NCBI GenBank assembly: GCA_003116975.1
Contig: BGKB01000053.1
Span: 308,346 to 372,345, forward strand
Direction: 5' to 3'
Length of the DNA stretch: 64,000 nt
Source of the DNA: Aurantiochytrium sp. KH105
Lineage: Eukaryota > Sar > Bigyra > Thraustochytrida > Thraustochytriidae
The position numbers and the translations under genes are program-made. The notes under the pieces were generated by a model, which was not told the origin of the DNA, did not search any database, and worked only from the letters and a program-made list of their open reading frames with translations. Of this stretch, positions 9,648 to 18,130 are shown piece after piece (position 1 is the first letter of the stretch; each line of letters opens with the position of its first letter).

Positions 9648-10700
9648 CTAGGCAGCGTTCTCCTCCTCGTCCGAAGGTTTCAGACTATTAGGAAGACTGT
9701 CGACATCTTTGACGTAAAAGGGCTCGCGAGACCGCTCCTTGTGCGTCTCGAGGGCAGCTTTGACAGTGGTTTCGTTGTGATCAAAGTTGGCAATGTACCA
9801 GAAGCTGATAAAGGGCGAGGTGCGGACGCCGAGTGCGGAGACATGATTTTGAAGACGCTCCTTTGGGCGCAAACCTTTGGGGGTCCAGTAATTGTATCGT
9901 TTGTGCGGCACGAGAAAGCCGTCAAATTGCGACTGGTCAAAATAGGATTTGCCACAGACGTAGTTGGGCATGAGTAAGAGGGCTGGCTTTTTGTTCTTGG
10001 ACGTGAATTCGAGCAGTCGCTCAACATGATCAAACGAATAAGGTGGATTTGTGACGAGAACGTCATGCTCGGGGGTTTCAGAAGCATAGAAATCCTCGCA
10101 CTTGTTGTATACATTTTCGAACCCGAGAACTCCGAGGTTCTTTACCACCGCACCGGCGCAAAAGTAAGGATCGTAAATGCGCAGTTCGGCGGGAGATTTG
10201 CCAAGCTTTTTGGCGAGCGCGCGCAAAAGGGGGGCAACATCCGCGTATGCCTCGGGAGCGGTTTCGCAATGGTCATCCGAGGCCGTGTGGAAGGGGTGCT
10301 CGATGGCTTCGTGCTGCGCCATGCATCGTACCTTGTCAGCCTCGACGAGTTGCACGCGCTCCTTTTTGCTCAGGGATTTCCAATTTTTTTTCAGCTTTGG
10401 CCAATAGTGTCTGTGTGCCGGGTTGAGCCAGTCCGAGAGGGTGCCGTCGCGCGCGTCGGCAATTGCACGGGCAACCTCCTCTTTTGTAAGGGCGCCACCT
10501 GAAGTCCGTGCCGTTTTCGCCGGTCGCGAATCTGCTGTGTCTGCTGCACCATGTCCTTTATCATCTTCTTCAACAACCTCTTCAGCTTTCTGTTGCGCTG
10601 CCAGCAAAGCGGGCGCTGGTTTGCCCTTGGCACCACGCTTGCGCTTCTTCTTGTTGAGCCTGCGTCGCTCTCCGAGCGAGAGGCCTCCGGTGGTCTCCAT
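9648..10700 (-). CDS. NPPY-motif SAM-dependent methyltransferase-like protein, unknown substrate
   Basis: A 350-residue ORF; the ATG at 10700 is the first ATG, since the frame extends upstream only through a TTG. The N-terminus is very basic (GERRRLNKKKRKRGAKG), suggesting a nuclear or nucleolar location. The fold signature follows: IYDPYFCAGAVVKNLG at about 180-196 looks like motif I, and the catalytic-type NPPY tetrad (VTNPPYSFDHVERLLEF) is near residue 218. LLLMPNYVCGKSYF and RYNYWTPKGLRP are further conserved-looking blocks. NPPY marks methyltransferases acting on a planar amine, such as N6-adenine in DNA or RNA, or glutamine N5. The basic tail favours a nucleic acid or nucleolar protein target, but that is inference. 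I do not recognise a named orthologue. Confidence 0.7.
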   Translation of the reverse strand: METTGGLSLGERRRLNKKKRKRGAKGKPAPALLAAQQKAEEVVEEDDKGHGAADTADSRPAKTARTSGGALTKEEVARAIADARDGTLSDWLNPAHRHYWPKLKKNWKSLSKKERVQLVEADKVRCMAQHEAIEHPFHTASDDHCETAPEAYADVAPLLRALAKKLGKSPAELRIYDPYFCAGAVVKNLGVLGFENVYNKCEDFYASETPEHDVLVTNPPYSFDHVERLLEFTSKNKKPALLLMPNYVCGKSYFDQSQFDGFLVPHKRYNYWTPKGLRPKERLQNHVSALGVRTSPFISFWYIANFDHNETTVKAALETHKERSREPFYVKDVDSLPNSLKPSDEEENAA

Positions 10701-12166
10701 GACGACTGGCAGCTGCAGCTGCGCTTGCGTCCACCTGCTTGCGGTTGGCGTGGCTTGCGTGTCAGGACCGCCACGGCAGCGAGGACCACCCAGCCAAGCT
10801 CGCTCGGCCTGCAGGTCCTGCCAAGCCAAGTCAACTCACAGTCAAGTCGCCCAGAGCCGAGCCTGGCAGTTCCTCCCTCCTTCAAGCAAGCTCAACTTGG
10901 TGGCTTGGGCTGCTTTTGCTTGGCTCCGCTGCCTCTGCTTAGCTCAACGGGCTTGGGAAAAAAATAATTGGTGGCTCCCAGCCCAGCGATTGATTCCCAG
11001 CAACCAAGGAAGGCGGCGAGAGAGCACCACCACCTCTCATCCAGGGCCACTCGCTTGCGACTTGCGATCAAAACGACAACGCGGCAACATCGCGACGAAC
11101 AACGCGACGCGGCGCGATGAGGTGACCGCAGCAAGTGCAGCGGAGCTTCACGCGAGGTCTGCGCTACGCCGCCGCGATGGACGGCGTGTCGGCACAGCCG
11201 GCTTTCTCTGCTTGAGCGGCAAGAGAAGTGCGGACGAGCGAGCACGCGGCGAGGAAACTCGCGCTCCAAGGCCTACGCGGAGGAGTCCTGCTCGCCACGT
11301 ACGCGCATGTACAAACAGAAAGCCATACTTATGGATTGCTGTTCAAAACCTCTTGTCACGGTGAGTCAAGTATCGAGACGTGATCACGAAATGATCCAGG
11401 AGAGGTGGCGGGGTTCAAGCATTGCTGGACGAGAAGGAGGGAAGAACCGGAAAGCAGTAAACTATCTCTTGGGTCGACGCAGCGCGCGGCAGCAGACTTT
11501 TGTTTGTAGCTGTGTTGCAATCACGCGACTTGAGTCATTCTATACTGCGAGAAGAACAGCATCGCCTCAATATGCTCGTTAACGTGGCCGAGGTCCCTCG
11601 GGGCCTCGGCTTGCGTCGTTGATGAGTTTGAGGCCGTGTGCCACACCTCAGTGATAAGGACCTTCTGGTTCTAAATACATGATGAACGTATCGCTCGGTA
11701 AATACTGTGGCCGAAAAGGGGACAATACGATTTCCTTGTTACGCATGTCCCATTGATCACTCTGACCCATTTTACATTAACTCTTCTGCTTCCTCTGCTT
11801 CTCCTCCTCCTCCTCCTTCTTTTCTTCCCTTCGCCGCCCTCACTTTGTTTTTGTAGGTGAGAGCAAGGGCGAGCGAGGAGCTAGAGATTGAGAACGAGAG
11901 AGGGAAGAAAGGAAAGAGAGAAGCAGGAGAGTTGCCAGAAACGGGCTTTGTCACAATGAGGAAAGAGAGAGAAGTGGAGGTGTTTTTATGCATGATTGCA
12001 CATTGGATGTCGCTAACGTTTGGAGTTGTTTTGTTCTGTGGAGAAAGACGCTGAAAATTAATTTCAATTGACAAGCAGTACGAGCACTCAAGTCCGAGGG
12101 AGGCTTCGCTAGTCTACATGCCCCATACATTGATTCGCCCATGTCGTCACCGTCGGCTTGGTCATA
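10701..12166. other. Long intergenic region, no gene seen
   Basis: About 1.47 kb between two minus-strand genes. No frame here resembles a known protein. A pyrimidine-rich tract at 11782-11835 is followed by a purine-rich tract at 11870-11940, which gives short low-complexity ORFs on both strands. The part next to 10700 probably holds the promoter of the NPPY methyltransferase, and the part next to 12166 the 3' UTR of the FAM173 gene. Confidence 0.5.
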
Positions 12167-12808
12167 TCATGAAAGCGGAGGCGGCGCAGAGCTCGTCTCG
12201 GCATCTGCCAACCTCTTTGTATATACGTGAACCTCGTCTGTACTTTCAACTTTGCGCCATGTGGCCTCGGTGAGAGTAAAGACGTTGCTGAAAATGAGGA
12301 CATCCTCTTTGCATTCATCAAGAAGCTTGACACTGAGTCGATCCATAATAGGCGAGAGCCCGTAAACTAGAATGATGTCCGCACTGTACAAGTTGACTTT
12401 CCAGAGATCACGGCAGTGAAATTCTGCCGAGGCCGTTGCAGGCCATGGCGTGCGCCCTGGCACGAGGCGATGGGCCAGATGCTGATCCCACCAGGCCCAC
12501 GTTTGCGAGACAGCCACTAGCATCGGGTTGAGCTCATACCCCACGGCTTTATACCCGTTGCGTGCAGCCTCAATGACGACGCGGCCATCACCTGATCCCA
12601 GGTCGACCATTTGCGGTGCCTCTTTGCCCTTGACGACGGGCTTGACCTTGGGCAAGACGCGGTGGAAGACCACGTCGAGCGATTTGCGCAGCGTCGGCAT
12701 GTATGGTGCACCTTTGCCGGTCACTGCAGGCAGCGCCGAGACAAAGAGTGTCAGGTTCACCGTGAGCGCCGCGCCAAGCGCCGCCCCGATCATGCCTGCC
12801 AAGCCCAT
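12167..12808 (-). CDS. FAM173-type mitochondrial protein-lysine methyltransferase (ATPSCKMT/ANTKMT-like)
   Basis: A 213-residue ORF, close to the ~230 residues of human ATPSCKMT and ANTKMT. The N-terminus is a hydrophobic segment (GLAGMIGAALGAALTVNLTL, residues 2-21) like the membrane/targeting helix of this family. The SAM-binding block VDLGSGDGRVVIEAARNG followed by AVGYELNPMLV is diagnostic. After it comes FHCRDLWKVNLYSADIILVYG with the acidic/aromatic post-I features. Family members trimethylate a lysine in the ATP synthase c-subunit or the adenine nucleotide translocase in mitochondria. The sequence alone does not separate the two paralogues. It is divergent from SPB1, with about 0.95 kb between the two starts. 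Confidence 0.85.
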   Translation of the reverse strand: MGLAGMIGAALGAALTVNLTLFVSALPAVTGKGAPYMPTLRKSLDVVFHRVLPKVKPVVKGKEAPQMVDLGSGDGRVVIEAARNGYKAVGYELNPMLVAVSQTWAWWDQHLAHRLVPGRTPWPATASAEFHCRDLWKVNLYSADIILVYGLSPIMDRLSVKLLDECKEDVLIFSNVFTLTEATWRKVESTDEVHVYTKRLADAETSSAPPPLS

Positions 12809-13761
12809 GGTCTATCGATTCGCGCGATCAGGCCCGCGATAACTTCGCTGGCAGCAGCAGCCAGCCAGGTGTTTGGGCACTGGCTATGGCAGGCACTCGC
12901 ACACACACATTATGTACAGTTACTAGCAACAGCAAAGCAAAAAATTGCAGCTGCAGAGCTTGACGAGGCCACGGCGCCCGCCAGCTGCAGACACCTCGGA
13001 AAGTAATCAAGCCTTGCATCAGAATCGGAATTTTGTAGAGTAGTAAGAATGGCCAAGTCATGCGTTGATGGTCTTCGACGACAATGAAGATGATGAGAGC
13101 TCCGAGTTCGAGCCCTTTTCTCAAAAAAATAAATAAAATCAGGCTGTTGTTGCTGCTTGCAAGCTTATTACTTTGGACTGAAGTGGTCAAAACACCACTG
13201 CCAGCAGAAGAGGCGGCCGCTAGTCCATTCTGATGCACTACTCAGCTCAGCTCAGCTCAGCTCCGCTCAAGCCATAAACGCAAGTGAAAAAGACCATCGA
13301 CCAAACGTCCTGACGAAGCAAGCAGCGAAGTTCAAGCCATAAACTCAAAGTAAAAAAGACCATCGACCAAACGTCCTGACGCAGCAAGCGCTTTGCCGAT
13401 TCTCAATCTTACTGGCGTCCATGGCAGGCTGAAAGGAAAAATTGACAGTGAAAGCAAAGCAAGGCCGGGCCCGTTCCAACATCACATCAAGTATATTCTG
13501 CAGAACCCATTTTCAGGGCGCCGGCGCTGCAACCAGTCAATCGACTCGGACGCCACGAACTCGGACCCACGACACAGAACCGCTTGCGGGGAGAGGGCGA
13601 GGAGGCCTCGTCGCTGGTTACGCACGCGCGCTTCGCTGGCCGGTGAGAGCTGCCGGGCGCGAGCACGAGCAAGCAGACAAGCTAGCACCGAGCCCCGTCG
13701 CGCAAACAGGCGAGCAAGCCAAGGGGACGGAGCGAAGCGAAGCCGGCGAGCGAGTGGCACC
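12809..13761. other. Divergent intergenic region between FAM173-like gene and SPB1
   Basis: This region probably contains both promoters and both 5' UTRs. The SPB1 frame stays open upstream to 13393 but reads as arginine-rich, non-conserved sequence, so it is treated as 5' leader. A CTCAG pentamer repeat at 13241-13262 and a 65-nt-period direct repeat at 13268-13389 lie here. Confidence 0.55.
13268..13389. repeat. Tandem direct repeat, two ~57-65 nt units
   Basis: The string beginning CAAGCCATAAAC occurs at 13268 and again at 13333, and both copies continue through AGACCATCGACCAAACGTCC with only a few substitutions. The offset is 65 nt. It lies in the shared upstream region, about 370 nt before the SPB1 ATG. 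Confidence 0.9.
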
Positions 13762-16700
13762 ATGGGCCGCAAGAAGAGCTTGGCGAACGACAAGTACTAC
13801 CAGCTCGCCAAGGAGCAGGGGTACAGAGCCCGGTCGAGTTTCAAGCTCATCCAGCTCAACCGCAAGTATGACTTTCTCAAGGGCGCCTCGCGCGTAATCG
13901 ATCTCTGTGCGGCCCCCGGTGGCTGGCTGCAGGTCTTGGAGAAGACCATGCCCAAGACGGCGGATCGCCAAATTGTGGGTGTCGATCTGCTCCCCATCAA
14001 GCCCATCCGCGGCTGCACCACCTTTGTAGAGGATATCACGTCCGAAACTTGCAGACAGAAAATTCGCAAGGAGATGCGCGGCAACAAGGCCGACGTGGTT
14101 CTGTGCGATGGTGCCCCGAACGTCGGTGCAGAGTACAGCAAGGATGCCTTTGTGCAGAATGAACTCGCCGTGTATGCTCTCAAGTTTGCGTGCGAGCACC
14201 TCAAGCGCGGCGGTTCCTTTTGCACCAAGGTTTTTCGCTCCAACGACTATACAGCGCTTCTCTGGGCCTTCCAGCAGCTCTTCAAAAAGGTCGAGGCCAC
14301 AAAGCCGCCCTCGTCACGTAATGTCTCTGCAGAGATTTTTGTCGTCTGCCGCGAATACCTTGCGCCGCACAAGATTGACCCGCGTCTGCTCGATCCGCGC
14401 CACGTCCTTTCGCAAGTCGAAAAGGAGGAGGAGCTCACGGAGCAGCAGGCCATTAACAAGCTTTTCCACAAGCGTGACAAGCAGCGCCGCAACCGTGGTG
14501 GTTACAGCGAGGATGCTGGTGCGCTCGTGTTCAAGTCTGCGGCCGCCGCCGACTTTGTCAACTCATCGGAGCCCGTGCAGGCGCTCGCTTCGTTGACAGA
14601 GATCAACTTCAAGGACGAGGCCTCGAAAGCTCTTCTCGAGCGTCCGGAAACGACCCGCGAGATTGTCGAGTACCTGAGCGATCTCAAGGTCCTGGGCAAA
14701 GCTGAACTGCGCACCGTTCTCAAGTGGCGTTCGGCGTTGCGCAATAATGACATGGCTGAAAACAAAGCGAAGATGGACGAGGACAGCGACGACGAGGACG
14801 AGGAAGAGGACGATGAGGAGGATGACGAGGCCGAGCAGGAGGGCAAGGCGGACTCTGATGCCGACGACTCTGATGTAGAGGACATGGCCGATCTCGACGA
14901 CGCGATGAAGAAGATCAAGGCGGAGGAGCTCAAGAAGCGCAAGCGCGAGATTAAAAAGCTCCGCAAACAGCGCGCCAAGCTCCAACGGCGAATTGATCTC
15001 GGTATGGAGAATGAGTTTGCCGTTGATCTTTCGGAGCAGCAAGGACCTTTCAGCCTCAAGAAAACGGGCCTTCGGTCTATGCAAGAGCTCGCCGAGATTC
15101 AGGATGGTGCATACTCAAAGCCCGACCCCGATGAAGATTCGAGCGACGAGGACGACGACTTCAGCAGCGATGATGACGAGGACGACGAGGACGGCTCGCA
15201 CCTTGTGCTCTCGGAGGAACAGCGCCGATTGCGTCAGCTGGAGCGCGAAGCCGAGGCCCTGTACAAGCTGAACAGGGTCAAGGGGGATAATGCGGACCCA
15301 ATGACGGTTCGCGAGCGTCGCCAGAAGCTTGCTGCGGAAAAGAAGGCCAAGGTCAAGAAGAAGACGCTCGAGGCCATGGCAGAGCGCGACTTTTCGCGCG
15401 CCCTCGAGGAGGAGCAGGTTAAGGCGGCAAAGTCTGGTCAGTACGAGGCCATGCTTCAAGACGCTGAAGACGGTAGCGACAGCAGCAGCGACGACGATGA
15501 CGATGAAGTTGAAGCCGAGTTGGCAAACCCGCTCATCAAGACGATTGGGGCGAAACCTTCTCAGGCCGCACGGGCCAAGCTTTGGTTCGAGCAAGAGCTT
15601 TTCGACGGTGAGCGCGAGGCTTTGAGCTCAGACGAAGACGATGACGACGAGGAGGAGGGCGAGGAGATGGATGATGAGGAAGATGACGAAGAAGAAGACG
15701 AGGAGGATGAAGACTCTGTAGACATGCCCCTGCCATCTTCGCGCACGGAAAAGGCACGCCGCAAGGAGAAACGCCGCAAGCTCAAGATCCGCAATGAGCG
15801 CAAGGCCGAAAAGCGCCGGATTGCAGCCGCGCGGGAAGCCGATGGCGTCGTGAACGAGGAACTGCTCTTAGCGTCGATGCCTGGTGGCTTCGAGACCGTC
15901 AAGGCGGAAACTGCACGCAAGGGTGGCAAGAAACGGCAGCGCGAGGACAGCGAGGGCGCCGGTGCTGATCCTGACGGCGTCGCATTGAACGGCGACGAAG
16001 ACGAGGACGGCGATGACGAGGCGACGCGCGAAAAGAAGCGCGCCGCCCGCGCCGCTCGCAAGCTCATCGAAAAGGGCATGGGCAAGCTGGGCAAGGTAGA
16101 TGAGCCCTCTGGTTTTGAGGTGGTGGCTGCCGAACGCGCAGGCGGAGACGAGTCTGACCTCGATGATGATGACGAGGAAGAAGCGTACAACAGCGAAGAC
16201 TATGACACGGACGAACGCTCGCAACATATTGCGCTCGCGTCGATGATGACCAAATCATCAAAGCGCCGCAAGCTCTTGGATTCTGGATACAACCGTTTTG
16301 CCTTTAACGACGATGATGCACTGCCACAGTGGTTCATCGAGGACGAAAACAAACACAACCGCCCTCAGTTGCCCGTGACGAAGGAGATGGTCGATGCTGT
16401 GCGCGCGCGCTACAAGGATATTGCTGCCAAGCCGATCAACAAGGTGGCCGAGGCCCGTGCGCGCAAGAAGCACAAGCTCATGGCGAAGATCGACAAGATC
16501 AAGAAGAAGGCTGCCGCTGTGGCGGAGCAGCCGGATCTGACTCCTGGCAGCAAGATGCGCGCGATTGAAAAGCTTTACAAGGGTTCGCAGGTGAAGAAGC
16601 CCGGCTCCGTCTACGTCGTGGCACGCAAGTCCAACCATGGCAAGGTCAACGTGGGTGGCAAGCACAAGGGCAAAACCGTCAAGGTTGTGGATCGTCGCAT

Positions 16701-16785
16701 GAAGGCAGATCAGGCCCGCAGCAAGGGCCGTGGCAAGCCCCGCGGTGGCTCCAAGGGCGGCAAGAAGTCCAAGTCGCGCCGCTAG
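13762..16785 (+). CDS. SPB1: SPB1/FTSJ3-like pre-rRNA 2'-O-methyltransferase, ribosome biogenesis factor
   Basis: The start at 13762 (context GGCACCATGGGC) gives 1,007 residues and begins MGRKKSLANDKYYQLAKEQG, the typical SPB1/RrmJ start; the open frame upstream is leader. FtsJ domain, residues ~20-210: lysine in the RARSSFKLIQL block, DLCAAPGGWLQV (SAM motif I), DVVLCDGAPNVG (catalytic Asp), KRGGSFCTKVFRS (Lys) and AEIFVVCREYL (Glu), so the K-D-K-E tetrad is present. Middle SPB1 domain ~230-450, several long Asp/Glu/Ser tracts, then a basic C-terminal Spb1 domain with SKRRKLLDSGYNRFAF and a KGKTVKVVDRRMKAD end. In yeast Spb1 methylates 25S rRNA in the A-loop and is needed for 60S maturation in the nucleolus; FTSJ3 is the animal counterpart. 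Size and order match the family. Confidence 0.95.
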   Translation: MGRKKSLANDKYYQLAKEQGYRARSSFKLIQLNRKYDFLKGASRVIDLCAAPGGWLQVLEKTMPKTADRQIVGVDLLPIKPIRGCTTFVEDITSETCRQKIRKEMRGNKADVVLCDGAPNVGAEYSKDAFVQNELAVYALKFACEHLKRGGSFCTKVFRSNDYTALLWAFQQLFKKVEATKPPSSRNVSAEIFVVCREYLAPHKIDPRLLDPRHVLSQVEKEEELTEQQAINKLFHKRDKQRRNRGGYSEDAGALVFKSAAAADFVNSSEPVQALASLTEINFKDEASKALLERPETTREIVEYLSDLKVLGKAELRTVLKWRSALRNNDMAENKAKMDEDSDDEDEEEDDEEDDEAEQEGKADSDADDSDVEDMADLDDAMKKIKAEELKKRKREIKKLRKQRAKLQRRIDLGMENEFAVDLSEQQGPFSLKKTGLRSMQELAEIQDGAYSKPDPDEDSSDEDDDFSSDDDEDDEDGSHLVLSEEQRRLRQLEREAEALYKLNRVKGDNADPMTVRERRQKLAAEKKAKVKKKTLEAMAERDFSRALEEEQVKAAKSGQYEAMLQDAEDGSDSSSDDDDDEVEAELANPLIKTIGAKPSQAARAKLWFEQELFDGEREALSSDEDDDDEEEGEEMDDEEDDEEEDEEDEDSVDMPLPSSRTEKARRKEKRRKLKIRNERKAEKRRIAAAREADGVVNEELLLASMPGGFETVKAETARKGGKKRQREDSEGAGADPDGVALNGDEDEDGDDEATREKKRAARAARKLIEKGMGKLGKVDEPSGFEVVAAERAGGDESDLDDDDEEEAYNSEDYDTDERSQHIALASMMTKSSKRRKLLDSGYNRFAFNDDDALPQWFIEDENKHNRPQLPVTKEMVDAVRARYKDIAAKPINKVAEARARKKHKLMAKIDKIKKKAAAVAEQPDLTPGSKMRAIEKLYKGSQVKKPGSVYVVARKSNHGKVNVGGKHKGKTVKVVDRRMKADQARSKGRGKPRGGSKGGKKSKSRR

Positions 16786-17776
16786 GCTCCCTTCCGTGAC
16801 AGCGTCCGGTAATATTGAGGATAACCGTAAATTGATCACATGTTCCTTTGTCTTTCATCCTTGCTGCATTCATTCATTGTGTTGCCAATGCGTTTTTTTA
16901 TGAAGAAAGGCAAGAACATCATTCTTGGGAGGCTCGGTTTTGACGAGCTATCCCGCAGGAACAAGCCGGCTTGCTCCTTGTTATTCTTAGAAAAGGTCCA
17001 TCGAGTGAGCGAGCGAGGGCGGAAAGGAAGGAAACAGACATGGACGAGAGAACAGAGCCTCATAGACCATCATATTCTAGAGATTGTGTTCAGCCAGAGG
17101 GCAAGAGTCATGTCGGCCGGGCGCTCTCTTTTGGTTACACGTGGTAAGTTGGTAATATTGGCGACTAATACATTGGAATGACAGAGAGTTGAAGAGCTTC
17201 ACGAGAAATGTATGCGACGTGAAGTCTGTTCTCCGCCCTTGGCAGCGACCCAGAGGTTTTGAATAAAATTCTCTACCACGTGTTGTTTTCACCAGACAGC
17301 GCGATGATTCTCGCAAACACCATAGACGTCTTCATCTTTTGTCCGCCCTTGGCAGCGACCCAGAGATTTTAACACGGAGTTCGCGAGTAAAGTGCCACCT
17401 GGCCTCTCCTTGTTGCCAGAGGTTCTGGGCATCAGCCCTGTCCGGCTTTGCTTCGATCGGCGCGCGGCCGCGGCAGCGTGCGCGCCCCCCCGAGGGAGGA
17501 CGCCGGCCGGAAGGGCGCGGGCGTGCGGGCCGTCTCTGCAAAGTTGCTTCGGCCCGGCAAACACCTAATCAGCAGCTAATCATCAGCAAGCATCATAGGG
17601 AACAAGCAGGCAGAACCGGGACCTGCGAGGCCCTGGGCGGGCGTGCGGGCCTTGCGGAGGCGTGGAGGGCGTGACAAGGCCATGGACGTACTGCATGGAC
17701 GGGGTAGAAGAGTTGGATTAGCGCAAATGCATCGGAATGATCTTTGTTTATCGTTACGTCTGGGGTCAGCAAGTCG
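16786..17776. other. Intergenic region with duplicated fragments, no intact gene
   Basis: SPB1 3' sequence, then a composite of repeated pieces (17231-17390) and a GC-rich stretch at 17450-17560. No frame encodes a recognisable protein. A minus-strand frame ends in the same CENHRAVW tail as the neighbouring DUF2804 gene, because of a local duplication at 17260-17335. A short direct repeat GCGGGCGTGCGGGCC occurs near 17518 and 17637. Confidence 0.6.
17231..17370. repeat. 30-nt direct repeats flanking a copy of the DUF2804 gene 3' end
   Basis: CCGCCCTTGGCAGCGACCCAGAG occurs at about 17233 and again at 17343, in direct orientation. Between the copies lies a ~76-nt segment (17260-17335) about 90% identical to 18101-18178, which holds the stop codon and last codons of the DUF2804 gene. 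Next to the right repeat, 17371-17390 (AACACGGAGTTCGCGAGT) is an inverted copy of 18081-18099. This is a local duplication/inversion mosaic of the gene's 3' end. Confidence 0.8.
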
Positions 17777-18121
17777 TCAAACCTCCGACCTCTGCTTCTT
17801 GAGGGCATGCTTCATGTTGGCGAGCTTGGTCTTGAGCTGCTTGTCGTCCGGAAACGACGCCGGCTTGTCGCCTGGCATCGCGCTCCAGTCTGCCTCGGTC
17901 TGGTCCCACTTCTCGCGGAAGAAGTGGAGGGCATCCATCGTGGTCAAGGACTGCTCGAGGGCTTCTTGGAGCGTTGCGANCGTTTCTCGCCGTTGGGTAA
18001 ACGGTCGACCAACTGATTCGAAAAAAAAATCAAAGCCGGAGGGGTCTAGGTGCCGATTGGCCTGCTGTTTTTGGTACATTTCACTCGCGAACTCCGTGTT
18101 AAAAATAAAATTTTCTACCAC
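17777..18121 (-). pseudogene. ORF fragment or orphan terminal exon, unknown protein, contains N
   Basis: An open frame of up to 114 codons directly downstream of the DUF2804 stop on the same strand. After the junction at about 18100 it reads plausible coding sequence: DPSGFDFFFESVGRPF, MDALHFFREKWDQTEADW, DDKQLKTKLANMKHALKKQ, ending in a basic helix. An ambiguous base (17980) falls inside but keeps the frame. I do not recognise the protein. It could be the last exon of a gene whose other exons were lost or moved in the local rearrangement, or a short species-specific gene. Confidence 0.35.
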
Positions 18122-18130
18122 GTGATGGTT

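Noticed and set aside
10423-11364. 313-codon plus-strand ORF
   Set aside because: Largely antisense to the NPPY methyltransferase 5' part and its GC-rich leader; no recognisable domain.
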